Positions 37,676-50,089 of a stretch of 64,000 bases of DNA are shown one piece after another (position 1 is the stretch's first letter; each line of letters starts with the position of its first letter). The stretch comes from Schlegelella aquatica. GTDB lineage: Bacteria; Pseudomonadota; Gammaproteobacteria; Burkholderiales; Burkholderiaceae_C. The stretch covers positions 2,130,001-2,194,000 of the forward strand of contig NZ_CP110257.1 of NCBI RefSeq assembly GCF_026013905.1, read 5' to 3'. The position numbers and the translations under genes were made by a program. The notes under the pieces are model-generated. The model made no database searches, was not told where the DNA came from, and saw nothing but the letters and a program-made list of their open reading frames with translations.

Positions 37676-39991
37676 TCAAGCCTTGGTCACGTCGATCGGT
37701 CCGAACATGGCGCCGAGCCCCGCCGTGGCGGGATGCCCGGCGGGCACGCGCACACAACCGGCTGCCAAGCCGGGCTCCAGGCGCGCCGGCAGCACGGCCG
37801 AGGCATTGCCCTGCACGAGGCGCACGGCATCGCCGTCGCGCAAGCCGAGGCGCTGCCACAAGTCGGCCGGCAACGCGGCCACCGGGGGCAACGCGTCACG
37901 GGTCAGTTGCAACGAGTGCGCCCGGCGCACGATGGCGTCGGCCGAATAGATCGGCACTTCGGCGACGCGCTCCAGCCCGCCAGCCGCCGGCGCGGCCGCG
38001 AACGGCTTGAGCGGCGCTCGGTTGTCCAGGCGATGGGCCAGTTGTTCGGGGTCGCCGAGCGCCTGGGCCCGCACTTCCTCCGAGGTTTCGAAACCGAAGC
38101 CCTCCAGCCCCATCATCGTGCCGAGCACGCGCAGCACCTTCCAGGCGGGACGGGTCTCGCCCTGGGGCCTGACGACGCCGTAGAAGCTCTGCACGCGCCC
38201 CTCGGCATTGACGAAGGTGCCGGATGTCTCCGAGAACGGCGCGATGGGCAACAGCACGTCGGCATACTCGACCGCGCGGGTGCGGAACGCCGTCATGGCG
38301 ACCACCATCTCGGCCCCTTGCACCGCCTGCAGGGCCTGGGCGGGATTCGCCGCATCGAGTTCGGGCTCGACGTTGAGCAGCAAGTAGGCTCGCAGCGGCT
38401 GCGACAGCATCTGGCCCGCATGGAGCCCGCCGGGGCCCGGGCGGGCGCCCGCCAGTTGCGCGCCCACCGTGTTGGCTGCCTCGGTCAAGTAGCCCACCTG
38501 GGCGCCGGTTTGCTCGGCAATCCAGTTCGCCAAGCCGAGCAACGCGGAAGCCTGCGGATGCTGGGCGGCGGCATTGCCGAGCAGGATCGCCTTGCGCTCG
38601 CCGCCGAGCAGCGACTTGGCCACCGTGCGCGCCACGTCGTCGGCCTGCGCCTCCACAGGCGCGGGCACCCCGCGCTCGGTCGCGACGGCCGCAGCGATGG
38701 CCGCCAGCGCTTGGGGCCAACGGCTGGGCGCCACCGTCGTGCGGCTGGCCAAGGGCATCAGCCAGTCGTCTTCGACCGCATGCAGCGCGTGAATCTGGGC
38801 ACCGTGCTTGGCGGCCTGTCGCAGCCGCTGGGCAAAGAGCGGATGGTCCTTGCGCAGGAACGAGCCCACCACCAGCGCCCGCTGCAGCGTCGACAATGCC
38901 GCGATCGGCATGCCGAGCCAGCGCACCGCCGCCGTGTCTTCGAACTCGGCGTGGCGGGTGCGGAAGTCGATGTTCTCGCTGCCCAACCCGCGCACCAGGC
39001 GAGCGAGCAGATGCAGCTCCTCGAGCGTGCTGTGCGGCGTGACCAGCGCGCCGATCGCCTTGGCGCCGTGCTGGGCCTTGATCTGTTGGAGACCGTGGGC
39101 CACGTACTCCAGCGCAGTCTGCCAGTCCACGGCCTTCCATTGACCGCCCTGTTTCAGCATGGGCGCCGTCAGTCGCTCGTCGCTGTTGAGCGCCTCGTAG
39201 GAGAAGCGGTCACGGTCGGCCAGCCAGCACTCGTTGACCTCCTCGTTCTCGTACGGAACGACGCGCATCACCTTGCTGCCCTTGACCTGCACGATCAAGT
39301 TCGCACCGGTGGAGTCGTGCGGGCTCACCGACTTGCGACGAGAGAGCTCCCAAGTCCGGGCCGAGTAGCGGAACGGCTTGCTGGTGATGGCGCCGACCGG
39401 GCACAAGTCGATCATGTTGCCGGAAAGCTCCGAATCGACCGTGCCGTTGATGAAGGTCGTGATCTCCGAGTGCTCGCCGCGGTTGATCATGCCGAGTTCC
39501 ATCACCCCGGCGATCTCCTGGCCGAAGCGCACGCAGCGGGTGCAGTGGATGCAGCGCGTCATCTCGGCGAGCGACAGCAGCGGGCTCACCTCCTTCGGCA
39601 TCACGACGCGCTTTTCCTCGGTGTAGCGCGAGGAAGAGCCGCCGTAGCCGACCGCGAGGTCCTGCAACTGGCATTCGCCGCCCTGGTCGCAGATCGGGCA
39701 GTCGAGGGGGTGATTGATGAGCAGGAACTCCATCACGCCCTGCTGGGCCTTGATGGCCTTGTCGCTCTTGGTGCGCACGATCATGCCCTGCGTGACCGGT
39801 GTCGCGCAGGCCGGCATGGGCTTGGGCGCCTTCTCCACGTCAACCAGGCACATGCGGCAGTTGGCCGCAATGGAGAGCTTCTTGTGGTAGCAGAAGTGCG
39901 GAACGTAGATCCCCGCCTTCTCGGCCGCATGCATCACCATGCTGCCTTCGGCGACCTCGACCTTCTTGCCGTCGATTTCGATTTCAACCAT
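37676..39991 (-). CDS. nuoG: NADH-quinone oxidoreductase subunit G
   Basis: Largest peripheral subunit, 771 residues, with a [2Fe-2S] domain ([15 protein letters not shown] near 34-48), His-Cys [4Fe-4S] cluster ([18 protein letters not shown]) and [12 protein letters not shown] molybdopterin-oxidoreductase-like C-terminal half follows, which is degenerate in this family. Length is shorter than E. coli NuoG and normal for betaproteobacteria. Confidence 0.96.
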   Translation of the reverse strand: MVEIEIDGKKVEVAEGSMVMHAAEKAGIYVPHFCYHKKLSIAANCRMCLVDVEKAPKPMPACATPVTQGMIVRTKSDKAIKAQQGVMEFLLINHPLDCPICDQGGECQLQDLAVGYGGSSSRYTEEKRVVMPKEVSPLLSLAEMTRCIHCTRCVRFGQEIAGVMELGMINRGEHSEITTFINGTVDSELSGNMIDLCPVGAITSKPFRYSARTWELSRRKSVSPHDSTGANLIVQVKGSKVMRVVPYENEEVNECWLADRDRFSYEALNSDERLTAPMLKQGGQWKAVDWQTALEYVAHGLQQIKAQHGAKAIGALVTPHSTLEELHLLARLVRGLGSENIDFRTRHAEFEDTAAVRWLGMPIAALSTLQRALVVGSFLRKDHPLFAQRLRQAAKHGAQIHALHAVEDDWLMPLASRTTVAPSRWPQALAAIAAAVATERGVPAPVEAQADDVARTVAKSLLGGERKAILLGNAAAQHPQASALLGLANWIAEQTGAQVGYLTEAANTVGAQLAGARPGPGGLHAGQMLSQPLRAYLLLNVEPELDAANPAQALQAVQGAEMVVAMTAFRTRAVEYADVLLPIAPFSETSGTFVNAEGRVQSFYGVVRPQGETRPAWKVLRVLGTMMGLEGFGFETSEEVRAQALGDPEQLAHRLDNRAPLKPFAAAPAAGGLERVAEVPIYSADAIVRRAHSLQLTRDALPPVAALPADLWQRLGLRDGDAVRLVQGNASAVLPARLEPGLAAGCVRVPAGHPATAGLGAMFGPIDVTKA

Positions 39992-40005
39992 CTTGGGTCA
40001 ACCCC

Positions 40006-41349
40006 TCAGACGTAGGCCGGGACCTGGCAGGTCTTGTGTTCGACGTGATAGGCGAACTCGTCGCGGAAATGCTTGAGCATCGCCCGCACCGGCATCGCCG
40101 CCGCGTCACCCAGCGCACAGATGGTGCGCCCCTGGATGTTGTCGGCGACGGAATTCAACAAGTCCAGATCCTCGGGACGGCCGCGGCCGTTCTCGATGCG
40201 TTCGACCATGCGCCACAGCCAGCCCGTGCCTTCGCGGCACGGCGTGCACTGCCCGCAAGACTCGTGCATGTAGAAGTACGACAGGCGCAGCAGCGACTTC
40301 ACCATGCAGCGGGTGTCGTCCATCACGATGACCGCGCCCGAGCCGAGCATCGAACCGGCCTTGGCGATGGCGTCGTAATCCATCGTGAGGTCCATCATGA
40401 TGTGGGCGGGCAGCACCGGGGCCGACGAGCCGCCCGGGATCACGGCCTTCAGCTGGCGCCCTTTGCGTACGCCGCCGGCAAGCTCCAACAGCTTCGAGAA
40501 TGGCGTGCCGAGCGGGATCTCGTAGTTGCCGGGGCGCTCGACGTCGCCCACCACCGAGAAGATCTTGGTGCCGCCGTTGTTGGGCTTTCCGATCTCCAGA
40601 TAGGCCTGCCCGCCGTTGCGGATGATCCAGGGGACGGCGGCGAACGTCTCGGTGTTGTTGATCGTCGTCGGCTTGCCGTAGAGGCCGAAGCTCGCCGGGA
40701 ACGGCGGCTTGAAGCGCGGCTGGCCCTTCTTGCCTTCGAGCGATTCGAGCAGTGCGGTCTCCTCGCCGCAGATGTAGGCGCCGAAGCCATGGTGGGCATG
40801 CAACTGAAAGCTGAAGTTGCTGCCCAGGATGTTCTGGCCGAGATACCCGGCCGCCCGTGCCTCCTCCAGCGCCTCCTCGAAGCGCTCGTACACCTCGAAG
40901 ATCTCGCCGTGGATGTAGTTGTAGCCCACGGTGATGCCCATCGCGTAGGCGGCGATCGCCATGCCCTCGATGACGATGTGCGGGTTGTAGCGCAGGATGT
41001 CGCGGTCCTTGCAGGTGCCCGGCTCGCCCTCGTCCGAATTGCAGACCAGGTACTTCTGCCCCGGGAATTGACGGGGCATGAAGCTCCACTTGAGGCCGGT
41101 CGGAAAGCCGGCACCGCCGCGACCGCGCAGAGCCGACGCCTTGACCTCGGCAATGACCTGGTCGGGCGTCATGCCCGGGCTGCCATCCAAGCCGAGCACC
41201 TTGCGCAGCGCCTGGTAGCCCCCGCGCGACTCATAGTCCTTCAGGCGCCAGTTGCGGCCGTCCAGACCGGCGTAGATCTGCGGCTGGATGTGCCGACCGT
41301 GAAAGCACGTCTCGTTGCCGGTGGCTTGGAACTTGGAGAGATCCAGCAT
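40006..41349 (-). CDS. nuoF: NADH-quinone oxidoreductase subunit F
   Basis: NADH-binding flavoprotein subunit, 447 residues. It has the glycine-rich nucleotide loop [15 protein letters not shown], the FMN-binding [20 protein letters not shown] segment (here [16 protein letters not shown]), and the N3 cluster motif [13 protein letters not shown] near the C-terminus. The ATG at 41349 shares its A with the nuoE stop (TGATG), so the two are coupled; the frame is open upstream, but that is nuoE territory. Confidence 0.97.
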   Translation of the reverse strand: MLDLSKFQATGNETCFHGRHIQPQIYAGLDGRNWRLKDYESRGGYQALRKVLGLDGSPGMTPDQVIAEVKASALRGRGGAGFPTGLKWSFMPRQFPGQKYLVCNSDEGEPGTCKDRDILRYNPHIVIEGMAIAAYAMGITVGYNYIHGEIFEVYERFEEALEEARAAGYLGQNILGSNFSFQLHAHHGFGAYICGEETALLESLEGKKGQPRFKPPFPASFGLYGKPTTINNTETFAAVPWIIRNGGQAYLEIGKPNNGGTKIFSVVGDVERPGNYEIPLGTPFSKLLELAGGVRKGRQLKAVIPGGSSAPVLPAHIMMDLTMDYDAIAKAGSMLGSGAVIVMDDTRCMVKSLLRLSYFYMHESCGQCTPCREGTGWLWRMVERIENGRGRPEDLDLLNSVADNIQGRTICALGDAAAMPVRAMLKHFRDEFAYHVEHKTCQVPAYV

Positions 41350-41846
41350 CACTTGCCCCCCTGCTTCGCGGCGGCGCGCAGCTCGTCGACCAGGGCGTCG
41401 AGGCGCTCGGGCGTCATGTAGCTGCACATCTGGCGGTCGTTGACGAGCATCACCGGGGCGTCCGCGCAGGCCCCCAGGCACTCGCACTCGTGCACGGTGA
41501 AGAGCCCGTCGGCCGTCGTCTGGCCGAGTTCGATCCCGAGCTTGGCGGCCAGATGCTCGGCCGCCTTCTTGCCGTCGCGCAACTGGCACGGCAGATTGGT
41601 GCACACGCTCAGCTTGAACTTGCCGACCGGGCGCTGGTTGTACATGTTGTAGAAGGTCACCACCTCGTGCACCGCGATGGGCGGCATGCCGAGGTAGTCG
41701 GCGACCTCCTTCTCGGCCTCCGGAGAGACCCAACCCTGCTCCTGCTGGACGATCGCCAGGCACGCCATCACGGCCGACTGCTTCTGATCGGCCGGGTACT
41801 TGGCAACCTCCCGCGCGAAGCGCTGCTTGGTGGCTTCCGAGATCAT
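41349..41846 (-). CDS. nuoE: NADH-quinone oxidoreductase subunit E
   Basis: Thioredoxin-fold [2Fe-2S] subunit (cluster N1a), 165 residues. The cluster cysteines are in [10 protein letters not shown] and [10 protein letters not shown]. It is translated coupled to nuoD (4-base overlap at its start) and nuoF (1-base overlap at its end). Confidence 0.96.
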   Translation of the reverse strand: MISEATKQRFAREVAKYPADQKQSAVMACLAIVQQEQGWVSPEAEKEVADYLGMPPIAVHEVVTFYNMYNQRPVGKFKLSVCTNLPCQLRDGKKAAEHLAAKLGIELGQTTADGLFTVHECECLGACADAPVMLVNDRQMCSYMTPERLDALVDELRAAAKQGGK

Positions 41847-43096
41847 CGATCAATCTCTCCGAACACGATGTCCATGGTGCCGATGATGGCGACGGCGTCG
41901 GCGATCATGTGGCCGCGGGACATCTCGTCCATCGCAGCCAGGTGCGCGAAGCCGGGGGCGCGGATCTTCAGGCGGTACGGCTTGTTCGCGCCGTCGCTGA
42001 CGATGTAGATGCCGAACTCGCCCTTGGGATGTTCGACGGCCGCGTAGGCTTCGCCCTCCGGCACGTGGAAGCCCTCCGTGAAGAGCTTGAAGTGATGGAT
42101 CAGCTCTTCCATGTTGGACTTCATCTGCACGCGCGAGGGCGGCGCCACCTTGTGGTTGTCGGTGATGACCGGGCCGGGGTTCTTGCGCAGCCAGTCCACG
42201 CACTGCTTGATGATCCGGTTGGACTGGCGCATCTCCTCGACGCGCACGAGATAGCGGTCGTAGCAGTCGCCGTTGGTGCCCACCGGCACGTCGAACTCCA
42301 CTCGGTCGTACACGTCGTACGGCTGCTTCTTGCGCAGATCCCAGGCGATGCCCGAGCCGCGCAGCATCGGTCCGGTGAAGCCCAGGTTGAGCGCGCGCTC
42401 GGGGGTCACGACACCGATGCCCACCGTGCGCTGCTTCCAGATGCGGTTGTCGGTGAGCAGCGTCTCGTACTCGTCGACGTGCTTCGGGAACCGGTTGGTG
42501 AAGTCCTCGATGAAATCGAGCAGCGAGCCCTGACGGTTCTCGTTGAGCTTGGCCAGCGCCTTGGCGTTGCGGATCTTCGAGACCTTGTACTGCGGCATCG
42601 AGTCCGGCAAGTCGCGGTACACGCCGCCCGGGCGGAAGTAGGCTGCATGCATCCGCGCACCGGACACCGCCTCGTACATGTCGAAGAGGTCCTCGCGCTC
42701 GCGGAAGCAGTAGATGAGCATGTTCATCGCGCCGCAGTCCAGACCGTGCGCACCGAGCCACAGCAGGTGGTTCAAGAGGCGCGTGATCTCGGCGAACATC
42801 ACCCGGATGTACTGCGCGCGGATGGGCACTTCGATGCCGAGCAGGCGCTCGATCGCGAGGCAGTACGCGTGCTCGTTGCACATCATGGACACGTAATCGA
42901 GACGGTCCATGTACGGCAGCGACTGGATGTAGGTGCGGGTCTCGGCGAGCTTCTCGGTGGCCCGGTGCAGCAGGCCGATGTGCGGGTCGGCGCGCTGGAT
43001 CACCTCGCCGTCGAGCTCGAGCACCAGACGCAGCACGCCGTGAGCAGCCGGGTGCTGCGGACCGAAGTTGAGGGTGTAGTTCTTGATCTCTGCCAT
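41843..43096 (-). CDS. nuoD: NADH-quinone oxidoreductase subunit D
   Basis: The 49-kDa-type subunit that lines the quinone site, 417 residues. It has the [15 protein letters not shown] signature near residue 11 and the His/Tyr pair in that region, plus the GYCYRxxE-type C-terminal hydrogenase-like fold (here [28 protein letters not shown] at the end). Separate from nuoC, as in most betaproteobacteria and unlike the E. coli nuoCD fusion. Confidence 0.97.
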   Translation of the reverse strand: MAEIKNYTLNFGPQHPAAHGVLRLVLELDGEVIQRADPHIGLLHRATEKLAETRTYIQSLPYMDRLDYVSMMCNEHAYCLAIERLLGIEVPIRAQYIRVMFAEITRLLNHLLWLGAHGLDCGAMNMLIYCFREREDLFDMYEAVSGARMHAAYFRPGGVYRDLPDSMPQYKVSKIRNAKALAKLNENRQGSLLDFIEDFTNRFPKHVDEYETLLTDNRIWKQRTVGIGVVTPERALNLGFTGPMLRGSGIAWDLRKKQPYDVYDRVEFDVPVGTNGDCYDRYLVRVEEMRQSNRIIKQCVDWLRKNPGPVITDNHKVAPPSRVQMKSNMEELIHHFKLFTEGFHVPEGEAYAAVEHPKGEFGIYIVSDGANKPYRLKIRAPGFAHLAAMDEMSRGHMIADAVAIIGTMDIVFGEIDR

Positions 43097-43109
43097 CGTC
43101 GCCTCGGCT

Positions 43110-43706
43110 TCAGTGCAGGCCGCCGTAGTTCTCTTCGCGGATCACGCGCGGCGTGATCTCGCGCGGCTCGATCGTCACGGGCTGGTAGATCACGCGCTTC
43201 TGCTCGGGGTCGTAGCGCATCTCCACGTGACCGGTGATCGGGAAGTCCTTGCGGAACGGGTGGCCGATGAAGCCGTAATCGGTGAGGATGCGGCGCAGGT
43301 CCAGGTGGCCCTCGAAGATGATGCCGAACAGGTCGAAGGCTTCACGCTCGTACCAGTTGGCGGCATTCCAGAGGTCGTTGATCGACGGCATCACGGGCCA
43401 CTCGTCGTCGGGGCAGAAGCAGCGCACCCGCAGGCGCCAGTTCTGGCTCACGGACAGCAGGTGCACCACCACCGCGTAGCGGGGCCCCTCGTAGCGACCG
43501 TCTCCGTAGGTGGAGTAGTCCACCCCGCACAGGTCGATCATCTGTTCGAAGGCCAGTTCGGGGTGATCGCGCAGCGTGCGCATCACCTCGAGATAGTCGC
43601 CGGCAGCCACCGTGGCCGTCAGCTCGCCTTTGGCCAGCTTGACGCTCTTGAGCTTGTCGCCCAGCACGGACTGCAGCCGGGTCTGCAGGGTGTCGATCTT
43701 GCTCAT
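43110..43706 (-). CDS. nuoC: NADH-quinone oxidoreductase subunit C
   Basis: The 30-kDa-type peripheral subunit, 198 residues. Family signature is [24 protein letters not shown], followed by [15 protein letters not shown] chose the ATG at 43706; the frame extends upstream into nuoB without family similarity. 13 bases before nuoD. Confidence 0.96.
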   Translation of the reverse strand: MSKIDTLQTRLQSVLGDKLKSVKLAKGELTATVAAGDYLEVMRTLRDHPELAFEQMIDLCGVDYSTYGDGRYEGPRYAVVVHLLSVSQNWRLRVRCFCPDDEWPVMPSINDLWNAANWYEREAFDLFGIIFEGHLDLRRILTDYGFIGHPFRKDFPITGHVEMRYDPEQKRVIYQPVTIEPREITPRVIREENYGGLH

Positions 43707-43716
43707 GAACCCTTCC

Positions 43717-44193
43717 TCAGCGGGCGATCGTGTTTTCGCGGCGGATCTTGGCTTGCAGCTGCAAGATGCCGTAGAGCAGCGCCTCGGCGGTGGGCGGGCA
43801 GCCGGGCACGTACACATCGACCGGCACGATGCGGTCGCAGCCACGCACGACCGAGTAGCTGTAGTGGTAGTAGCCGCCGCCGTTGGCGCACGAGCCCATC
43901 GAGATCACCCAGCGCGGCTCGGCCATCTGGTCATAGACCTTGCGCAGCGCCGGCGCCATCTTGTTGCACAGCGTGCCGGCGACGATCATCAGGTCCGATT
44001 GCCGCGGGCTCGGACGGAACAGCATGCCGAAACGGTCGATGTCATAGCGCGACGCGCCGGCGTGCATCATCTCGACGGCACAGCAGGCCAGGCCGAAGGT
44101 CATCGGCCACAGCGACCCGGTCTTCGACCAGTTGACGAGCTTGTCGACCGAGGTTGTGATGAAACCTTGCTTGAGAACGCCTTCCATGCTCAT
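43717..44193 (-). CDS. nuoB: NADH-quinone oxidoreductase subunit B
   Basis: Carries the terminal cluster N2 that reduces quinone, 158 residues. The tandem cysteines are in [15 protein letters not shown], with further ligands in GSCANGGG and [17 protein letters not shown] 44193 was chosen because GAGGAG precedes it at the right spacing; an ATG at 44229 adds 12 residues and overlaps nuoA. Confidence 0.97.
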   Translation of the reverse strand: MSMEGVLKQGFITTSVDKLVNWSKTGSLWPMTFGLACCAVEMMHAGASRYDIDRFGMLFRPSPRQSDLMIVAGTLCNKMAPALRKVYDQMAEPRWVISMGSCANGGGYYHYSYSVVRGCDRIVPVDVYVPGCPPTAEALLYGILQLQAKIRRENTIAR

Positions 44194-44209
44194 CGCGGTG
44201 CTCCTCGCG

Positions 44210-44569
44210 TCATTCCCAGTCCAGGGCACCCTTCTTCCACTCGTAGACGAAGCCCACGACGAGAATGCCCAGGAAAATCATCATGGCCCAGAAGCCCGCC
44301 GGACCGATCTCGCGCAGGGCCACGGCCCACGGAAAGAGAAAGGCGATCTCGAGGTCGAACAGGATGAACAGGATCGCCACGAGGTAGTAACGCACGTCGA
44401 ACTTCATGCGCGCGTCTTCGAACGCCTCGAAGCCGCACTCATAGGGCGAGTTCTTCTCCGGATCCGGCTTGCGCGGACCGAGGATGAAGCCGAGCACCTG
44501 GGGCGCGACGCCGACCGCAGCGCCGACCAGGATGAAGAGGATGACGGGGAGGTACTGGTCGAGGCTCAT
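44210..44569 (-). CDS. nuoA: NADH-quinone oxidoreductase subunit A
   Basis: First gene of the complex I operon, 119 residues and three helices, with the conserved loop [43 protein letters not shown] split here across residues about 39-81. The loop Cys participates in the active/deactive switch region. The 207-base space before it, up to the tRNA gene, has no convincing strong promoter but contains a hairpin with a nearby T-rich run (44638-44677). Confidence 0.96.
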   Translation of the reverse strand: MSLDQYLPVILFILVGAAVGVAPQVLGFILGPRKPDPEKNSPYECGFEAFEDARMKFDVRYYLVAILFILFDLEIAFLFPWAVALREIGPAGFWAMMIFLGILVVGFVYEWKKGALDWE

Positions 44570-44637
44570 GTTCTTGAACGCGTGGCTCGAGTGGGTTGGC
44601 TGCGCGAAAGACTACAGAGATCCGGCTCGCCCGGGCA

Positions 44638-44677
44638 AAAATAAAGCGCGCTGTCTTCAGCGGAAACACACCGCTGC
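44638..44677 (-). terminator. Possible attenuator hairpin between tRNA-Leu and nuoA
   Basis: On the minus strand a 6-bp stem CAGCGG/CCGCTG with a 7-base loop is followed, after about 12 bases, by TTTATTTTT. The distance from stem to T-run is too long for a classical terminator, so this could be a processing site or a weak attenuator after the tRNA. Confidence 0.25.
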
Positions 44678-44776
44678 CCAGCACGCCCACTTTTCCCTTG
44701 CGGTTGCCCCTTCAGACCACTTTCAGGGCGCCCGATGCGACCCCCGGAGACGGCCGCACCGATGAATCGAAATCCT

Positions 44777-44861
44777 TGGTGCCGACGGCGAGACTCGAAC
44801 TCGCACAGCTTTCGCCACTACCCCCTCAAGATAGCGTGTCTACCAATTCCACCACGTCGGC
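44777..44861 (-). tRNA. tRNA-Leu (anticodon GAG)
   Basis: An 85-base cloverleaf with encoded CCA. The 7-bp acceptor stem is GCCGACG/CGTCGGC. The D-arm has AATTGGTAGAC. The anticodon stem is CTATC/GGTAG with loop TTGAGGG (anticodon GAG), with a long class II variable arm (GCGAAAGC), and the T-arm is GCGAG-TTCGAGT-CTCGC. It reads CUC and CUU. Between secG and nuoA, the usual betaproteobacterial place. Confidence 0.97.
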
Positions 44862-44967
44862 ATCACGGACCTGCTGAGATGGCTCAAGGAGAACTCGCTC
44901 CCAGGAGCCGCCCCTCAGGCCGGGGCACTCGGTTTGCGTGAGGGTCTTGCTTACCGAGCAGCCTTGA

Positions 44968-44996
44968 ATTCTAACTCGAAAAAACCCTTATCTCAA
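44968..44996 (-). promoter_or_regulatory. Sigma-70 promoter before tRNA-Leu / nuo
   Basis: On the minus strand TTGAGA (44996-44991), a 17-base spacer, and TAGAAT (44973-44968): five of six matches at -35 and five of six at -10. Transcription would start near 44961, about 100 bases before the tRNA. It can serve the tRNA and possibly the nuo operon by read-through. The leader includes small GC hairpins. Confidence 0.75.
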
Positions 44997-45015
44997 TCAA
45001 AAACTGGCTCGAGCC

Positions 45016-45402
45016 TCACTGCGTGGGAATCTGAGCCGCGCCGGAGGCCGGGGGCTGGGCCGGAGCCGCAGGCGCAGCCGGGATCTGGGCGGCACCCGAG
45101 GCGGCAGGCGCAGGCTGGGCTGCGCGTTCCAGCACGCTCGCACCGCCTTCGGGAGCAGCCGAGCGGGAATACGACAGGTAAGCCAGGGCCAGCGTGCACA
45201 CGAAGAAGATCGTCGCGCACACAGCGGTGGTGCGTGAAAGGAAGTTGGCGCTGCCCGTCGCGCCGAAGAGGCTGCCAGAAGCGCCGCTGCCGAAGGAGGC
45301 GCCCATGTCGGCACCCTTGCCGTGCTGGATCAGCACCAGGCCGATCATGGCCAGCGCGGTGAGCATCTGCACCACGAGGATCAGGGTCGTCAGAAACTGC
45401 AT
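45016..45402 (-). CDS. secG: Protein-export membrane protein SecG
   Basis: Small SecYEG translocon subunit, 128 residues, with two helices (about 4-22 and 58-80) and the conserved cytoplasmic loop LIQHGKGADMGASFGSGAS. The C-terminal 45 residues are Ala/Pro/Gln-rich and contain two copies of ASGAAQIP, a low-complexity extension common in this order. RBS GGAG before ATG. It lies between tpiA and the tRNA-Leu gene. Confidence 0.95.
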   Translation of the reverse strand: MQFLTTLILVVQMLTALAMIGLVLIQHGKGADMGASFGSGASGSLFGATGSANFLSRTTAVCATIFFVCTLALAYLSYSRSAAPEGGASVLERAAQPAPAASGAAQIPAAPAAPAQPPASGAAQIPTQ

Positions 45403-45447
45403 CGAAGATCTCCGAAGGAATACGTATGGATGAAGGGTCGAGGGGCT

Positions 45448-46194
45448 TCAGGCTGCGGCGCGGCAGATGGCGATGAAGTCCGCCGCCTTGAGAGACGCGC
45501 CCCCGATCAGGCCACCGTCGATGTCGGGTTGAGCGAACAGCGAGGCCGCGTTGTCGGGCTTCACGCTGCCCCCGTAGAGGATGCGCACGCCTTGCGCCGA
45601 AGACGCCGCCTCGCGCAGTTGCGCCCTCATCGCGGCGTGGACGGCCTGCGCCTGCTCGGGGGTGGCGGTGCGGCCCGTCCCGATCGCCCATACCGGCTCG
45701 TACGCCACGACGATGCGCACGAGGTCGGCCCCGAGGAGGTCGATGACCGCGCCCAGTTGACGGCGGACGACGGCCTCGGTCTCGCCCGCCTCGCGCTCGG
45801 CAAGCGTCTCGCCGACGCACACGATCGGCACCAGCCCGTGCCCCAGCGCGGCACGCGCTTTCAGGGCCACCAGTTGATCCGACTCGGCATGGTAGGCGCG
45901 GCGCTCGGAATGCCCCACGATGACGTAGCGGCACCCCACGTCGGCCAGCATCGCCGCCGACACTTCACCCGTATAGGCGCCCTGCTCGTGGACCGAGCAG
46001 TCCTGCGCGCCGGTGCCGATCGACGTGCCGCGCAACGCCTCGACGCAATCGGCCAGATAGGGAAACGGCGCGCACACCCCCACCTCGCAGGCGTAAGGCT
46101 CGGCGGCGCGCAAGCCGGCGAGCAACCCGGCGTTGGCGGCCCGGCTGCCATGCATCTTCCAGTTTCCGACGACGAGGGAGCGACGTTCAGACAT
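45448..46194 (-). CDS. tpiA: Triosephosphate isomerase
   Basis: Interconverts dihydroxyacetone phosphate and glyceraldehyde-3-phosphate. The 248-residue TIM barrel shows K13 in GNWKMHG, catalytic H95 in VGHSERR, E166 in [11 protein letters not shown], and the phosphate-binding GGSVKPDN and GGLIGGASL loops. Start chosen at ATG 46194 by the normal N-terminus. It lies 45 bases upstream of secG on the same strand, and 35 bases after the quinone oxidoreductase gene. Confidence 0.97.
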   Translation of the reverse strand: MSERRSLVVGNWKMHGSRAANAGLLAGLRAAEPYACEVGVCAPFPYLADCVEALRGTSIGTGAQDCSVHEQGAYTGEVSAAMLADVGCRYVIVGHSERRAYHAESDQLVALKARAALGHGLVPIVCVGETLAEREAGETEAVVRRQLGAVIDLLGADLVRIVVAYEPVWAIGTGRTATPEQAQAVHAAMRAQLREAASSAQGVRILYGGSVKPDNAASLFAQPDIDGGLIGGASLKAADFIAICRAAA

Positions 46195-46229
46195 GCGAGT
46201 TCGAATAGGCTGGGGTTGTTCTGTTCGGG

Positions 46230-47216
46230 TCACCACACCAGCAGCAGCTTGCCGATGTGTTGGTTGGACTCCATCAGCGCATGGGCCTGCGCCGCCTCCT
46301 CCGGCTTGAAGGTGCGGAAGATCACCGGCTGCACGCGCCGCGCCTCGAGCAAAGGCCAGACCCGCTCGCGCAGCGCGCGGGCGATCGCCTGCTTGAAGGC
46401 CACGGGGCGCGGCCGCAAGGTCGAGCCGGTGATCGTCAGGCGCCTGCGCATCAGCGAGGCGAGATCCACCTCGGCCCGGGCACCGCCTTGCAGTGCGATG
46501 ATGACCAGCCGGCCATCGTCCGCCAGGCATTCCAGCTCGCGCGGCACATAGGGGCCCGCGACCATGTCGAGGATCACGTCCGCGCCGCGTTCGGCGGTCA
46601 GGCGGCGCGTCTCGGCGGAGAAGTCCTGCGTGCGGTAGTTGATGGCGTGGTCCGCGCCCAGCTTGAGGCAGGCACTGCACTTCTCGTCGCTGCCCGCCGT
46701 GGCGATGACGGTGGCACCGAAGGCCTTGGCCAACTGGATCGCCGTGACGCCGATGCCGCTCGTGCCTCCTTGCACCAGCAGCGTCTCGTCCGGCTGCAGG
46801 CGCCCGCGATCGAACACGTTGGACCACACGGTGAAGAAGGTCTCGGGCAAGCCGGCGGCCTCGACGTCCGTCCAGCCGGCGGGCACGGGCAGGCACTGCC
46901 CCACGGGGGCGACGCACAGCTGCGCGTAGCCGCCGCCTTGCACCAGCGCGCAGACGCGATCGCCGAGCTTGAAGCCGGCTTCGGCCATTGCCGCAGCATC
47001 GCCCGCGACGATCTCGCCGGCGACCTCCAAGCCCGGGATGTCCGAGGCGCCGGGTGGCACGGGGTAGTGCCCCTTGCGCTGCAGCACGTCCGGCCGGTTC
47101 ACGCCGCTGGCGCGCACGCGGATCAGCACCTCGCCCGCGCCGGGCGCGGGGTCGGGCCGCTCACAAGGCCGCAGCACCTCCGGCCCGCCGTACTGTGTGA
47201 TCTCGATGGCTCGCAT
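46230..47216 (-). CDS. NAD(P)H quinone oxidoreductase, zinc-free MDR family (PIG3-like)
   Basis: A 328-residue medium-chain dehydrogenase without the zinc ligands. N-terminal GroES-like domain ([22 protein letters not shown]) and Rossmann domain with [18 protein letters not shown] near residues 149-166. It belongs to the PIG3/QOR branch that uses NADPH to reduce quinones. The end [23 protein letters not shown] is characteristic. First gene before tpiA-secG on this strand. Confidence 0.9.
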   Translation of the reverse strand: MRAIEITQYGGPEVLRPCERPDPAPGAGEVLIRVRASGVNRPDVLQRKGHYPVPPGASDIPGLEVAGEIVAGDAAAMAEAGFKLGDRVCALVQGGGYAQLCVAPVGQCLPVPAGWTDVEAAGLPETFFTVWSNVFDRGRLQPDETLLVQGGTSGIGVTAIQLAKAFGATVIATAGSDEKCSACLKLGADHAINYRTQDFSAETRRLTAERGADVILDMVAGPYVPRELECLADDGRLVIIALQGGARAEVDLASLMRRRLTITGSTLRPRPVAFKQAIARALRERVWPLLEARRVQPVIFRTFKPEEAAQAHALMESNQHIGKLLLVW

Positions 47217-47233
47217 CGGTGATCCTTCTGGAG

Positions 47234-47260
47234 CGCGCGGCGCCCACAGGACGCCGCGCG
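47234..47260 (-). terminator. Hairpin after pnp
   Basis: 9-bp stem CGCGCGGCG/CGCCGCGCG with a 9-base loop. Outside it, GTGATC (47219-47224) and GATCAC (47260-47265) can extend the helix after an internal loop. It sits between the pnp stop and the next gene on the same strand. No T-run follows on the minus strand, so it may act as a 3' end stabiliser as well as a terminator. Confidence 0.6.
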
Positions 47261-47269
47261 ATCACTCGC

Positions 47270-49408
<2,139 letters not shown>

Positions 49409-49548
49409 GGATGTCTCCAGTGTGTCGCGCGCCCTTCAGGCGGCGCGCCGGCCCTGGAGCTCGGTCGCCGAGCGGGATGCCATTCCAGCGGGGCTGCGCG
49501 GCAACCCCCCTGGAATGACACAGCAACGCTCGCGGCTGGCCTTGCTCC

Positions 49549-49588
49549 AAAAAACAAAGAGCCTGTGCAGGACGATCCACACAGGCTC
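49549..49588 (-). terminator. Rho-independent terminator between rpsO and pnp
   Basis: Minus strand stem GAGCCTGTG/CACAGGCTC (9 bp) followed by TTTGTTTTTT. It lies 18 bases after the rpsO stop. It corresponds to the classical partial terminator of the rpsO-pnp operon. Confidence 0.9.
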
Positions 49589-49606
49589 CTCGTCATGCGT
49601 TCGACC

Positions 49607-49876
49607 TTACTTGCGCAGGCCCAGCTTCTGGATCAGCGCGGTGTAGCGGTCCGCGTCCTTGTCCTTCAGGTAGGCCAGCAGGCGCTTGCGGCGGTTGACC
49701 ATCTTCAGCAGGCCACGGCGACCGTGATGGTCCTTCTTGTGCTGCTGGAAGTGCGGCGTCAGCTCGTTGATGCGAGCAGTCAGCAGAGCAACCTGGACTT
49801 CCGGGGAGCCGGTGTCGTTGGCCCCGCGCGCGTTGGCCTTGATGATCTCGGCCTTGTTGATGTCGGCGATGGACAT
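49607..49876 (-). CDS. rpsO: 30S ribosomal protein S15
   Basis: Binds 16S rRNA helices and organises the platform of the small subunit. 89 residues with [21 protein letters not shown], the family signature, and [13 protein letters not shown] before it. The start at 49876 is preceded by AGGAAG, which is paired in a short hairpin (49883-49897), suggesting translational autoregulation. An upstream in-frame ATG at 50056 is rejected because the extra 60 residues match nothing and span the leader hairpins. Confidence 0.97.
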   Translation of the reverse strand: MSIADINKAEIIKANARGANDTGSPEVQVALLTARINELTPHFQQHKKDHHGRRGLLKMVNRRKRLLAYLKDKDADRYTALIQKLGLRK

Positions 49877-49882
49877 GGTGAG

Positions 49883-49975
49883 CTTCCTGAATGGAAGCCA
49901 CCGCCTGCGGGCGACACGGCGCTGCAGGCGAGCGGCTTCGGTTCGACTTGCGGTCACCGGTGAAACCGACCGGTG
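49883..49975 (-). promoter_or_regulatory. rpsO leader with hairpins, including one over the ribosome binding site
   Basis: Three inverted repeats in the untranslated leader: CACCGGT/ACCGGTG (49955-49975), CGCCTGC/GCAGGCG (49902-49930), and CTTCC/GGAAG (49883-49897). The last one pairs the AGGAAG ribosome binding site of rpsO. S15 represses its own translation in several bacteria through such leaders. The motif type is not the E. coli one that I can verify, so this is an inference. Confidence 0.5.
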
Positions 49976-50044
49976 CCGTGCTTGGCTTGGCCAGCGCGAG
50001 GAACGCCGCCCCTCGGACGGTGCCTCGACCAGCAAAGCCCGGGG

Positions 50045-50050
50045 ATTATA
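50045..50050 (-). promoter_or_regulatory. -10 element of the rpsO-pnp promoter
   Basis: A perfect TATAAT on the minus strand, preceded by TTTGTCC. A good -35 is not obvious at 16-18 bases. It would give a leader of about 165 bases before rpsO, matching the hairpin-rich segment. Confidence 0.55.
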
Positions 50051-50089
50051 GGACAAACGGCGCCCGGCCCTCGGAAACCGCCACGTAGA

